NCBI GenBank assembly: GCA_040954595.2 | Contig: CM082596.2 | Location: 11,454,242-11,518,241, forward strand | DNA: 64,000 nt | Source: Balanoglossus misakiensis | Taxonomy: Eukaryota > Hemichordata | Direction: 5' to 3' | In this document: piece after piece, positions 1-10,717 of the stretch | How positions within the stretch are numbered: position 1 is the stretch's first letter | How the letters are laid out: every line of letters begins with the position of its first letter | The notes under the pieces: model-generated | Database searches by the model: none | Told to the model about the DNA's origin: nothing | What the model saw: only the letters and a program-made list of their open reading frames with translations | Position numbers and translations under genes: made by a program

Positions 1-797
1 ACTGCCCGTCGGAAAATGTGTGTATATCCATTGCCGTAATAATAGAATATTGAAATAATACAGACCATTACTACTTATGAAACCCTTCAAATTTATAGTC
101 AAGACTTTCAAAACTTGTCTGTTCTAAAGATCAAACTGCAGCGGATCGTGGTACTGCAGGCCAACATTATTTTGTAAACAAGCCTACTATTTATTATCAG
201 GGTCTTCATGTAAGGGGGGGGGGCAGCAGGTGAAAAAAAAATGAAAGCCAATGTCTTTTAAGCTAAACCCAATTGTGAAATGCGTCATTGTGTTTGATTT
301 TCCATTGGTCATGCTGTATCTCTCAAATATTAATTGGTCCAGCTCCTTGAAAGAAAAGAAACCCCAGCAAAACATGTGCATTCTACAACACTGGGGTAGG
401 GATGTGTTGACCTCTGTTCATGTCTACAGACTGTTCTGTTACCAAGAGAGTTCAGACTTTGTCGATGAACATAACATCATTCCAAAACTGACTTCATTGG
501 TATTTGATGTCAGCCCTTTGCCATTTTATTTTTAGACAGAGCTTCTTTTGTAAACTTTGTGATACAATGTTGCAGTGACCTGTTGCAAAAATGTTGCACT
601 CTAGTTCTAGACCTGTCAATCACTCTAGTTGTAGCAAAATAATCAACACCTTGAACAAAAGGCATCACTCTGTGGGGGCTAATTGACAGGTGTTGCAGCA
701 GTATTTACCGGTAGAGGTGTTAAGCTTCCCTTGTTAATGGCTTGCCGTAAAGGAGTTGCCGTAGTTTTTACGGAAATGTAACAAAAGGAAATGGGCC
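1..797. other. non-coding flank, nothing recognised
   Basis: No convincing coding region, RNA gene or transposon end is visible. Only short unconserved open frames occur. A G/A-rich stretch lies near 216-241. From about 700 onward, motifs of the form TTGCCGTA or TTCCCGTA recur and run into the truncated end of the neighbouring gypsy element, so the last 100 bases may belong to whatever replaced the rest of that element. Confidence 0.4.
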
Positions 798-3620
798 TTA
801 GACAATTGTTGCAGCAAACTCTGCTACAACTAACAATAGTTCCCGTAGGGGTTCCCGTAGGGTTGACGTACTACTTGCCGTATTCAGAAATGTACAAATA
901 GTTGTTCTGTTCTGTTGGGACTGTATCTGCACTCGGATCTCGTCATATAAAGCTGGAGGAATCCGACGATACGGTTGTTTGACTGGACGTTCATCTTTCA
1001 AGTTGATCTCATGTTTGTGGATCGTACATCTTCCTAGGTCGCCGTCACTGGTCGAAAATGATCCAATGTTACGTTCCAGAACATCCTGTATCTTTATCAT
1101 CTGATCCTGGTCAACCGGTGAACCGGTCACATCAAAGGACAATCCTCCAACCGTCACCTCTCTCGCTTCCAAAGGTTCGTCGTAAATTCCATTATCCTTG
1201 GTGTCCCTTCGCGGCTGCACTTCTATTCCTCGTACCGCCTTCACTGTAGCAACAACCTGTCTCGGCTTGATGACGATGGGTTTGTCAGTTTCATTTTTTA
1301 TTACCACAGGCACGGCTGACGAGCGTTTCCCACACTCAGCGATCGTCACCATAGGGTTCAGAGTCCATCCTTTGTGTTCATTCCAGTCACAGTCATCACC
1401 TAACAGCACTTCATGTTTCTCTCCTTTGGGACCAGCCTTCATGCTCCCTCGAATGGTATGTGCAGTACGTGGCTCCAGTGTCACCCGTTCGCTTACTGCC
1501 GCTCGCACTACTCCCATGTTTCCGTATGGTCCATAGAACTGTTCACGAGCGCGTAGGGTTGCAATAGCCCTTCTCGCTACTGGCTTCATCCTGCTCATTG
1601 TCCTACCACCATCGTTCAACATCTCCATCGTCATGTAACGATTCAACCAGTTGGTTCCCGCCAACACCGGCACTCGATCATTGTACTCAGTTCCTTTCAC
1701 TACCAGTGCCAATAGACTGAAAGTGGTATCATCATTGAAGACGTGACTAGGGAAGCTAACCTCAACCTCTATCACACCAACGTACTGTACAACATCATCA
1801 GTCACACCTGCGATCTCGAGAACTTCATCCAACGGAGTGAATGGCACATCGGACAAGTATCGACGATAGTAGTCTTCACTGATCATGGTAACTTGTGATC
1901 CTGTGTCCACTTGAGCCAAACATTTCCTTCCATTCACAAAGGCGTACTGCTCATTCAATGGACCAACAATCCGTCCATCAATGGATCTTGGCTTACCTTT
2001 TCTCTTTGGGTTCTTTTCACATCGTCGTCTTCCCGTCATGCTCTTGGCTTTCACAGATGCGCGTTTTCTTTTTGGGCAACTTGCAGAGGTGTGTCCTTCT
2101 TCTTTACATCTACCACATGGCTGCTTGCACTCACGTGACATGTGACCTTCCCCATTGCAGTTGTAGCAAGTGAACGGCTTTTCTCCACTCTTGTTTCCAC
2201 TTCGTTCGTCACTTTGATTTGGGGTTCCTCGTCTTGAGTCTGGTTCCTGTGAAATCCGTGCGGCAACATCACGTGGTCGAGACACGCCGTTTGATGAGAC
2301 CATCATTGTTGCACGAGCATTCCGGATCTCTTCCATTCCAGCGGCATGTTCCTTTCGTTGCTGTTCCATAGCCAACTTCACCTGTTCCTGTTGTAATTGC
2401 ATCGCTTTCAACATCGCAGTCATTTTAACATACATTTCATCACTTTCGTGGTCACGTGGTTTCTTTTTGTTTGAACACTCTTCATTGTCGGAATCCGACT
2501 CAGACACTTCCTGCTGTTGCTTCACCGCTCTATGTCCTCTTGTCTTCTTTCGCCTATCTTCCAACTTCTCTCCAGTTTTCCGTCCATGCGCTCCCTGTAC
2601 TTCTTGTTCAGCAACACGAATGATCCGTAGCAACTCATCAAAATTCTTGGCATTTTCATACCGATGCCTGGCGATGTCCTTCACTCGCAGGTCTGTCAGT
2701 CCTTCCCACAGGGTAGTACGCAGAATCAAATCCATTTCGCTCTCGCGGACACCTCCGCGATCATATATACGTCTCAGGTTTATCTCGACGCGACATGCAA
2801 ATGACGCTGCTGACTCACCTTCCTTCTGAAAATCATTGTACAACTGCCGCTTCAATGTAGCCGTAGACACAACTACACCATACACAGTTTCTAGTTTATT
2901 CAACATCTTTTCAATGGACGGGTCGATTCCCAAACCTAGTATGATCTCACTCGCTTCACCACGTATGGATTTCCGAACGGCCTGTCGCAGTACGCGATCG
3001 CTATGAACGCCACTCTGTCTCATACTCTGTACCTCCCTCAACCAGGACTCATATGACATACTATCCTTGCCTTTATGGTCGCCGGTAAAGTTCGGTACCC
3101 GTGGTGCTGTATAATTCACTTCGGCAAATGTTCGATGTGTCGGCTCGTACTCATGACGTTCCTCGGTTTTGTTACTACTATGCTGTGGTGAAACCTCGGA
3201 TTCGATTTCTCTATTGCGTCTGTGCTCACGCTCAAGAAGAGATTTTAGCTCGCTTTCCAATTCGACTAACCGTTCGCGCTCATCATCGAATTGTGCCGCG
3301 CTTTCTGTCAAACTATAATCTTTCAAAGATTGCGGGTGCACACCTGCCAGTTTCCTCAATCGGCCCCTAAGTGGAGAATATACGCCTCGGCCACCTCCCC
3401 GTTTAGGTATTGTCCCCTGGGATAATTTAGAAACGCTGCCTCCCCCAGTGGGTGTCATTGTCATTGATCCATGTTCAACAGACTTATCCCCTTTAATATC
3501 ATCAGTAGTGTCATTTTCTTTATCCCTTGGGTCAGATTCAGGGCCCCCCTTCGCTGCCATACTCACCTCGCCATCTTCCTCTTTCTTCACCCTAACAACA
3601 GTTTCTTGTGCGTCCTCCAT
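798..3620 (-). pseudogene. gag-pro: Ty3/gypsy retrotransposon Gag-protease, truncated at the start of RT
   Basis: A single 940-codon frame reads Gag then protease. Residues 1-150 are charged with a predicted coiled coil (about 110-140). Residues 170-350 resemble the PNMA-type gypsy capsid (PNFTGD, then SYESWLREV, then a conserved leucine-rich part). Two CCHC knuckles follow near 484-515 (CYNCNGEGHMSREC and CGRCKEEGHTSASC). The aspartic protease motif VDTGSQVTMI is near residue 568. The linker to RT includes VKQPYRRIPPALYDEI at about 885-900, which normally leads straight into the RT fingers. Here the last ~40 residues are unrelated, so RT, RNase H, integrase and the 3' LTR are missing. The start at 3620 fits, because upstream sequence has stops. 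The family normally makes virus-like particles for copying through reverse transcription; this copy cannot do so alone. Confidence 0.85.
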
Positions 3621-3913
3621 GTTTCAAATTCGAGAGCAATCTGTCGATAACTCGAGTCTACAATAACACTCACAAAAATTGAAAGCGTTTGGAAACTATG
3701 AATGGTCGGTGTTCCATAAATCAAAGGCAATGGCACATGTACTTAATTTCCTGCTCGATCAATAAGTGTATCACTCGTCCAACCCTGCTCGTCCTGTGTT
3801 TTCGACCGCAAAACCAAACCTCAATGGGCTGAATCAAAATGTCGTCCTTCCCTGTTGTCAATTTGTAAGAAACAGTAAAATGACAAAACTCTACTGGGAA
3901 AACTTTCCAATCC

Positions 3914-3932
3914 AGCCCCACGTTGGGTCGTA
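3914..3932 (-). other. putative primer-binding site (tRNA-Lys-like) of the gypsy element
   Basis: Read on the minus strand this stretch contains CCCAACGTGGGGCT, matching the 14-base core of the tRNA-Lys1,2 primer-binding site used by several retroelements (TGGCGCCCAACGTGGGGC). The first five bases do not match well. It lies about 300 bp upstream of the Gag start, where a primer-binding site belongs. The family parallel is from general knowledge; priming itself is inferred. Confidence 0.45.
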
Positions 3933-5209
3933 GGATTCGTGGTGATTGCGGTAGCTTTGGGAACACAGGCCGAGTGAAGGGTGTGTGGACAAAATGACAC
4001 AAAGACACTTTAAATTCAACGAAAGAAATATAATTAATAGTAAATCTATCAACATCCGAAATGTAAAAGGAGCTCTATCAAAACCTGTTTCCTTAACAAC
4101 TAACACCTTCCTGAAGAAAACTGGCGTGGCACAACCTGCCGCGAGTCCGGTCAAAGTTCAACAGTTATTAAACGAACGTGACGCACAATCGAGTTCTGGC
4201 GATGAGGGCGCTGTCCCGCACTCAACAGTCGCGTCGATCCGCTTCCAAAATCCAACGGAGAGAATCCTCTAACAATCAATGCAAATATCTCAAAGTCCGC
4301 TCGTCGCAAACGCTCCAAGTGTATCCAGGCGTAAAGCGGAGCTTGATGACGAAGCGCTGATCAGTTCCGTGATCGGCAAATCGATCGTAGGGTCGAGTGT
4401 TCCTGCTCGTATATGATTCGTTCAAAGTTTGTAGACGTTGGGGGTCAAACAATGCGGCTCATTGCATTCCCCACACGCCGTGGTTCGAAGAACCTAGAAA
4501 GGCCGTAACTTTATCAAATCCAGTCCGATTTTACACGATTAGCGTTGATGGGGTCGTACTTACATCAGCTTTCGGTTCGTGAAGCATCGACGTTGAGAAA
4601 CCTGCGCGAGTACCCGTAATCGTTGGATCTCGGCGATCGGTGTCTCAGTAATCAGCGTGACAATAACAATGGTTCGTTCAGGTACAGCAGACCTGTCGTT
4701 CGAAATAGTCGATGAAATGCTTCTTACGTAGGGATCTCACGAAGACTAGCTCAAATAATGTTAGTTAACATCCGGCTCTCCTCGATTCCCATTCAAGATG
4801 CAATTTCGTCGTACGATTCTGCCGATGGTTCGGATTTTTGTGGAGATTCCACTCTCGTCAATACAATCGGACAACGGCCATATTAAAAAGTTCCCTTTTT
4901 ACTCACTAGTTCATCGCCGTATTACACCCGCCAAACCTTCGACTGAATACACGCGGTACTGCCTGGACGGAACAAATTCAACTTTCCAGTAGCAAATATT
5001 CGATCAATAACAATAAAAGAGCTTTCATACAGAAACATCATAACTCGAAATCGAATACCTAACAAGAAATACAGTCAACACCTGCAGACTACTTCAATTG
5101 CGTAATCACAATAAACAGGTAAAGTCAGTAATCAAAAATGTATCAAATATACGATATATGCGGGGTCATTCCACTATGCTCTGAGGGGTGCAAATTCAAT
5201 GGTATCACA
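3933..5209 (-). mobile_element. probable 5' LTR and leader of the gypsy element
   Basis: This 1.3-kb block lies between the putative primer-binding site and the first base of the duplicated gene segment. On the minus strand its outer edge reads TGTGATACC, a plausible LTR start with the usual TG, followed within ~60 bases by TATA-like sequence (CATATATCG). The inner edge lacks a clear CA, and no second LTR is available for comparison because the element is truncated. A plus-strand frame of protein-like composition crosses 3985-4420 with one stop. The LTR assignment is inference. Confidence 0.4.
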
Positions 5210-5680
5210 TAGTTACTCTTCAATAGATATTTAGTGACTCGCTAACTGTTGCGATTCGTGTGTGTGTAATTTACGTACTTCAAGTTAAATATCGCAACTA
5301 GCCGTAATGTTTGACTAGGGGGAGCACCTATACTAATGCGAGAACCAGGGATTGAAAGTTGCACCTGTATTTTGATCCCTTAGTTACCCTTATAAGTACA
5401 TTTGTAGTCTAATAACCATAGCTCTATTGCAAACCATTCTTTCCGTAGTTTCTTGTTTCAAATATTGTAATCTGAATTTATTTTGATGTTTAACAGGTGT
5501 GATTATCTGTATTTGCGACCATTTTGAAAAAAATTGGTTGCCATGGAAACTCTTCAACAGATATTTAGTGACCGGACGCGCAGTGTTTCCGGTTTATGTT
5601 CTGCACGTACATCCTTGATGAAGTTTGCTGGCTAGAGGGCTCCTAAACCTCCCTAATATTTGACGTCTTCACTCCTACAG

Positions 5681-5930
5681 GACTGCGCAGCTGGAAGTTA
5701 AAGTTCAGCATGTTCTGAAGCATGCACGCTGTGTCCAGGGGTTTCATGTGTAGAACAGCCAGCCTCTCATCACCAACATAATGCGGACTGGGATATTTTG
5801 CCAACAATGGAAGTATAGACTGTACGCCTTGTCCTGCCCCGGGTATAAGTGCCAATATGATGGTATGTCGGAGCCAGAGGTGTGTGAAGATGGATACTAC
5901 ACTAATATAGATGATGAGTCAGCACTTAAA
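5681..5930 (+). pseudogene. exon 1 copy 1: degraded GCC2/GCC3 cysteine-rich exon
   Basis: An acceptor (CTCCTACAG) precedes CTLCPGVSC in one frame, then GYKCQYD...PEVCEDGYYTN in another. Together they resemble the GCC2/GCC3 pattern of CxPCPxGYxC followed by CxxGYY. An in-frame TAG near 5816 and a one-base shift at the CCCCGGG run separate the halves, and the closing cysteines are gone (SALKV where CxxC is expected). The 3' edge is approximate. Confidence 0.55.
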
Positions 5931-6383
5931 GTTTGGGCATTACTGAGTAATCTTTCACTTAAGGCGGACGATCATCTTATGTGCATGTACGTAATTCTGT
6001 GCGTACAAACATTACGTCCAGTCCAAATATTCTGCCAATTTTACATCCAATGCATTCAAATAGTGGACTGCTTCGCTTTCATCCAGTTTTCATGTGCATC
6101 GTATAAGTAGACTATTGTTTTGTCCCGTCTTTTCACCAAATTTGCTCTTTTCCAAATCTCCGACACAGACTATGATCGTCAAGATCTTGTCTGTTGTTAG
6201 AACAGCACACTGCCGTATGGCATTGACTGTATACAGTTTCTGTTACCAATATCTCTGGTTTGGCATTTTCCTGTCCTCGAAATCAATCCAGAGATTTTTG
6301 TCTCCCCAACCCACGTGAGAATCCCACGTCTTTGAAGGTATGACTGTGACTATAAGATTCTATAAATCTCTGTTTATTTTCAG

Positions 6384-6514
6384 CACAAATATCATGTGCT
6401 GATTGCCCAGCTGGTAACCAATGTCCAAATGGTAACACTGTGATTTTATGCTCGGCTGGTTATTACAGTTCGGCTTTGGACAAAGGATGTCTCGCTGTAC
6501 CTCTTGCATAACAG
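6384..6514 (+). pseudogene. exon 2 copy 1: GCC2/GCC3 exon with a frameshift
   Basis: From the acceptor TTTTCAG the frame reads ISCADCPAGNQCPNG, then CSAGYYSSALDKG, a clear GCC2/GCC3 segment. It then reaches TAA, while the +1 frame carries the expected ending RCTSCIT and leaves a phase-1 donor that joins correctly to exon 3. A one-base insertion near 6485-6490 is the simplest explanation. The same defect occurs in copy 2. Confidence 0.65.
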
Positions 6515-6773
6515 GTAAACTTCTACCCACCCACCTTTATTTCCAACATCAAACATTAGGTCAGGTAATTTACTAACTGAAAAATAGGATGGGAACATTT
6601 TCTATTTCTGTATTTAAAATTTACTGATATAATATATGAATAAAAAAATGACAATTTTTCCAAATTTGAATAGACCTCTATTTATGAAAATAATTAAAAT
6701 TTGCACCAAATTTTTACAGTGGTATTCAAAGGTTAACTTGGTGTGTAAATTCTCTGTTTGATTTACAGATCAG

Positions 6774-6902
6774 CTGGTGCTGAACATTGTACTATTTGTG
6801 AGCAAGGGTACGCCTGCACAGATCAGTGTACATCGCAATTCAAGTGTACCAAGGGTTACGTGTCATTGGCTGGTGCAACAAACTGTACCATATGTACAAA
6901 TG
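6774..6902 (+). CDS. exon 3 copy 1: intact cysteine-rich exon
   Basis: This 129-bp exon is open throughout and reads AGAEHCTICEQGYACTD, then QCTSQFKC and NCTICTN, with eight cysteines. The acceptor used is the CAG at 6771-6773, because it gives phase 1 at both ends and joins the downstream frame of exon 2; the earlier TTTACAG would put the cysteine frame out of register. It is identical in copy 2 as far as I compared. Confidence 0.65.
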
Positions 6903-6950
6903 GTAAGATTGTGGTACTTGTTCAGTTTGCTGTGTGATGAAACTGAGGGG

Positions 6951-7043
6951 TATGTGTGTATGCATGTATGTGTTTACAACAGATTTTTAAGTCAGTGCGA
7001 CTGGGGGTATGTGTGTGTGTGTGTATGTATGTATGTGTTTACA
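6951..7043. repeat. TG/TATG microsatellite with local duplication, copy 1
   Basis: Two stretches of GTATG and GTGTG repeats, each followed by TTTACAACAGATT and CAGTGCGA, show a ~60-bp local duplication. The same lies at 25729-25821 in copy 2. Confidence 0.75.
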
Positions 7044-7283
7044 ACAGATTATCAACTCAGTGCGAGATCTTGCGAGACCCGGTTAGCCATGTGAGATCTC
7101 GCAGAGTCTTATGATATTCAGAAAATGGTTGATTAGAAATGACGTTTAATGTCCTCCAAAGAATTTTCTACATGCCTGTATACTTGTCTCAGAATTATGA
7201 AGTGAATCATCTCAAGTAATTTGTTATTTTAAATGACACTGTATCACAAATACTTCACTTAAAACCTCATTTTCTTTGATCAG

Positions 7284-7481
7284 ATGAAATAAGTGAGGAG
7301 CCTGCACGCACATCCCATCTTCTGTGCCCTGCTGGACAATCGTGTTCAGATCCAATGTAAGATCCGCTTGACTGTGGCAATGGTGAATATGCTATGGAAG
7401 GCGACGGCACATGCACGCCTTGTCCAGCAGGATCCAAGTGTCCAACCATGTCACCCGTAGTGGATTGTTCAACAGTTACTG
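7284..7481 (+). pseudogene. exon 4 copy 1: GCC2/GCC3 exon with in-frame TAA
   Basis: Phase-1 boundaries enclose LLCPAGQSCSDPM, a TAA stop at 7358-7360, then DCGNGEYAMEGDGTCTPCPA and GSKC, typical of GCC2/GCC3. Copy 1 also has histidine in place of the first cysteine, which copy 2 keeps (TSCLLC). The TAA sits in ATGTAAGAT, which is also a fair splice donor, so a shorter exon ending at 7356 is an alternative. Confidence 0.6.
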
Positions 7482-7915
7482 GTAAGTTGGGCTGCAAATC
7501 ACTCTTGTGACTTCCCTGTGTTATAGCATGACATACACAGAAAATTAAACTGTTATGCTCATTGGAGTTGATATTGTGATGCACTTTGAAAAACACAATG
7601 ATTCCACTGAAGAGGTATTGTACAGTAACACCTGTGATTACGGACATCTCTCTAATAAGGGATCGTTGGACCAAACCAATCGTTCTTTGAATTTTTTCTG
7701 TGATAGGTTCATACTCGCTAGGTTCGGCCACGTCCTTCTGGTTATGAATGCACAACTACAAGTGTCACACAGTGCGCTACAGGGCAGTAAAGTGTTGAAG
7801 GAGGTAAGTCTTGAAATCTCTTTTCTTCTGGTCTCGATTTGAACATGGTTCCACAAGTTGTTTACATCACTTGTAGTTTTACATATTTTTTGAGTTCAAC
7901 AGCTATGCTATACAT

Positions 7916-8915
7916 GGTGTCCTGAGAAGTCGACCAGTATGAGAAGTCGGTATCGGCCAGTACGAGAAGTCGGCCTGTGGGAGAGAACCCTGGTACTTTG
8001 TGTTATATATAACCGTTTCACTACGAAATGTTTCCTTGATGTACAGGAGCTGAGATATTTGTACAAATAGCCGATGAATTTTAAAACTGTCTGTTCACTT
8101 TGCATGTACGTCACCGGGGTACGTCAACATCAGTCACCTGCACTTCTTGCGCTGCGCCAGTAGTCAGTTCCTCGTCACGTTTGTTTGTTTGGTGTTGTCT
8201 CAAAGTATGCATATACACATACATCTTCTATGTATTTTAGTAGGCTTTGAAACAACTCCCTGTAAAGGGACAAAGTCTCTCTCTCGCTGCCCTTTTTCCA
8301 TTAATAATATTTGATACAAGACACCATTTATTTATTCTAAATGTGGATATATAGTGAATCAACGTTCAACCACACACACCTTCAATCCAACTTGTAGACA
8401 CGAGAGTGAAAAACTTGCCAAAATGAATAATCGTTGTTTACCATTTATTCATTTTGGCGGGATTTTTACACTCATATCCTACAAACGGGATGGAATTTGT
8501 CTGTAGTTGAATGTGGATTCTCAATATATCCACATGTAGAATAATGTGAACGGTGTCTTGTATCAAACATAATTAATGGAAAAAGGTTCGCGCGAGAGAG
8601 ACTTTGTCCCTTTAATCAGAAATGTCACAGGAATTTGGCGAACAACCTAAGCTCCTTACGCGGATACGGGGCTGGGGAACCGGTACGGATGCCAGACGCC
8701 ATTATTTGAAATGACGCCATTGTGTTGTCAAGAATTTGGGAAATCCGTCCAAATGAAAATATTTAGTGCAATTATATTTTATTAAGTGTTGTTATAAGTA
8801 ATCTGGGTCATCACTGCACTATTCGGGTTCAACAACTGGCCGACTTCTCGTACTGGCCGACTTCTCATACGCGCGTACTGGCCGACTTCTAATCTGGCTG
8901 ACTTCTCATGTATTC
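7916..8915. mobile_element. non-autonomous DNA transposon (hAT-like), copy 1
   Basis: CTATACAT flanks both sides (7908-7915 and 8916-8923), an 8-bp direct repeat of the size made by hAT transposases. Both ends carry several inverted copies of a subterminal motif like GAGAAGTCGGCCAGTA (left) and TACTGGCCGACTTCTC (right). No transposase is encoded. A second element (8265-8612) is nested inside. Confidence 0.7.
8265..8612. mobile_element. TA-flanked MITE nested in the hAT-like element
   Basis: Terminal inverted repeats begin AAGGGACAAAGTC and end GACTTTGTCCCTT, between TA at 8263-8264 and TA at 8613-8614. Copy 2 has a single TA at 27065-27066 with matching flanks, that is, a precise empty site. 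TA target choice suggests mobilisation by a Tc1/mariner-type transposase. Interior inverted sequences (GTGGATAT, AATGAATAA) add further hairpin potential. Confidence 0.85.
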
Positions 8916-9093
8916 CTATACATTAGTGAAAATTGGGGAAACTGGTGTTTTTCAGACAACTTATGAAGTCCCTTTCGCAGTATTAACTCTAAAACAGCGG
9001 GTGATATTCCTTTTAAAATTTAACCAAATAAGCATACTTGAACTCTGTCATATCGGCAAAACACTCACTACACAAGCTGCTGTTATTCTACAG

Positions 9094-9310
9094 ACATGAC
9101 ATGTGCTGATTGCGGCGTAGGTAACTACTGTCCAGATGGGTCAGACAGCCCCATTCCTTGTCCATCAAGTTATTATGCTGACACAGCCACAGATGTATCC
9201 TGTACCCCTTGCGATCCAGGCTGTCAGTGTGCAGCAACATCACCCACTTGCCTGCACATCAAGAACCTACTCTCTGGGACCATCAACAACATGTACTCCC
9301 CTTCTACCAG
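9094..9310 (+). pseudogene. exon 5: GCC2/GCC3 exon, frameshifted, copy 1 only
   Basis: The frame reads MTCADCGVGNYCPDGSDS, then CPSSYYADTATDVSCTPCDP and CQC, a good GCC2/GCC3 match. Near 9250 the family-like reading moves to the next frame (TYSLGPSTTCTP), and only that frame gives a phase-1 donor at CCAG/GTTTGT. One expected cysteine after CTP is leucine. The block is deleted from copy 2. Confidence 0.6.
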
Positions 9311-10130
9311 GTTTGTAGTCGTCTTAGTCGTAAAAACATATTTAAGGTGTTGCGCACCTCGAAATAAAGGGTCGTCTGATCATGTTTAAATTAATACTGA
9401 TGATACTATGACTTCTAAACATTTAATCTATGGAATAAAAATTGGGGGTCAACCATCTAGAGTTTTGAAAAAGCGCCCTTTATCTAGCACCTCTTTCAGA
9501 TTTTGCCAGGCTCGTAGATTTTTGTAAAATGGCCTCAAAAATAAGAATTTTGGGAGGTTTGTCATATTTTTTCACCATTGTAGAATCTAAATGTTCTGAA
9601 TTATTTTATTTTTAGCAATTTTGAGATTGATTCATATTCAGTATGATAATCGCATGTCAATACAACTGTTACATTAAAGGAAAAGTTCAAATCCGCCTAA
9701 AACCACATTGCATTGGTACCTAGTTAAGTTGTCCTCACTTCTGACGCAAAATTTTGATGTGCAATGCACGTGTCTGTGAAATTGACGAATAAAAAAATTG
9801 TATACCAGTGCAAAATTAAAAACTCCCTGTGCAGCCATCTTGGCAACTGCATGCTGGGAAAAGTACTCGGATGATGACGAAAAAGTTTCGGGGTTCCGTG
9901 TAGTGCTACCCCGGAATACAATGTTGGGTGCAGACTACAACTATGGAAAAGAGATGCAGAATGTCATGTGATATAGTAGTGAAAACAAATACACGTTGGT
10001 TCACGTATTTCAGCTCTCAGCAATCAGGGTGCATTGAAAGGCCTTGATTGGTGTGATATTCACAATTGATTATTATAAATACTTACAGTTGTATACTGTT
10101 TTATTTTGTAAATATTGTGTACATTTGCAG
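9311..10130. other. intron, no gene recognised
   Basis: Between the exon at 9094 and the EGF exon at 10131. No open frame with family features is seen. It may hold old repeat sequence, but no terminal repeats are evident. The block is absent from copy 2. Confidence 0.4.
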
Positions 10131-10260
10131 CAATGAATCCGTGCGAACACAAACCTTAACCCATGCCGGAATGCTGGTACTTGCCAAGCAATCCAGGGAT
10201 CTTGTACAGGCGTCACATGTCAATGTGCTGGCTGCTACCTGGGCTTCACATGTGAAACAC
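10131..10260 (+). pseudogene. EGF-like exon, one-base insertion, copy 1 only
   Basis: After TTTGCAG the exon reads NPCEHKP and then stops at TAA. One frame on, it continues PCRNAGTCQAIQGSC, then TCQCAGCYLGFTCET to a GTGAGT donor. Its length is 130 bp, not a multiple of three. The fault is one extra T in CCTTAACCC. The remainder keeps the eight-cysteine pattern of this gene. Confidence 0.65.
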
Positions 10261-10337
10261 GTGAGTACAGTACTTTGTCATTTATTAAAAAATCTAAGTG
10301 CTGAGGTACATTGTAGTAATAATAGCAGGTGTAGTCA

Positions 10338-10364
10338 TTATCATCATCATCATCATCATCATCA
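10338..10364. repeat. (ATC)n microsatellite
   Basis: About eight ATC/CAT units in the intron between the EGF exons at 10131 and 10500. Confidence 0.9.
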
Positions 10365-10499
10365 TCTTAAAGTCAGTCATATGATCGGTAATAAAAACAG
10401 TAAAATCACCAGTATAAAAACATAACAGAGAAATAATGAATGTGTACTGGTGTTACCATAGGTAAGTGTTGTATAAAATTTTGAATTCCTGTCTTCCAG

Positions 10500-10622
10500 T
10501 TCCTAATCCATGCTTCACTAGTCCTTGTCTCAATGGAGGTACCTGCCAACAACAGGCAAATTCTTGTACTGCCACCATTGGCATGTGCACAGAGTGTTAC
10601 TAGGGAACCAGGTGTGAGACAA
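10500..10622 (+). pseudogene. EGF-like exon with in-frame TAG, copy 1
   Basis: This 123-bp, phase 1-1 exon reads PNPCFTSPCLNGGTCQQQA, then NSCTATIGMCTECY, a TAG at 10601-10603, and GTRCET. The fourth and fifth cysteine region is altered to TIGMC. The same TAG is present in copy 2 at 27488, so it predates the duplication or is allelic and old. The donor is AAGTAAGT. Confidence 0.7.
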
Positions 10623-10717
10623 GTAAGTTTGAATCTATAGCAGTTAATAATGATAATTATCATTTTTTTTATTATGATTTAAACTTCACTGATGTTGTAC
10701 AAACACAAAAATAGAAA

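Noticed and set aside
1058-2829. Plus-strand frames opposite the gypsy Gag
   Set aside because: They are antisense to a 940-codon frame with clear domains, so they are shadows.
6777-7094. 105-codon frame starting inside exon 3
   Set aside because: It is the wrong frame for the cysteine pattern and runs through the donor into a TG microsatellite.
7600-7690. Possible inverted relation between this stretch and 30690-30735 (ACAGTAAAACCTGT-like words)
   Set aside because: The shared words are short and diverged. It may be an old transposon end, but I could not define termini or flanking duplications.
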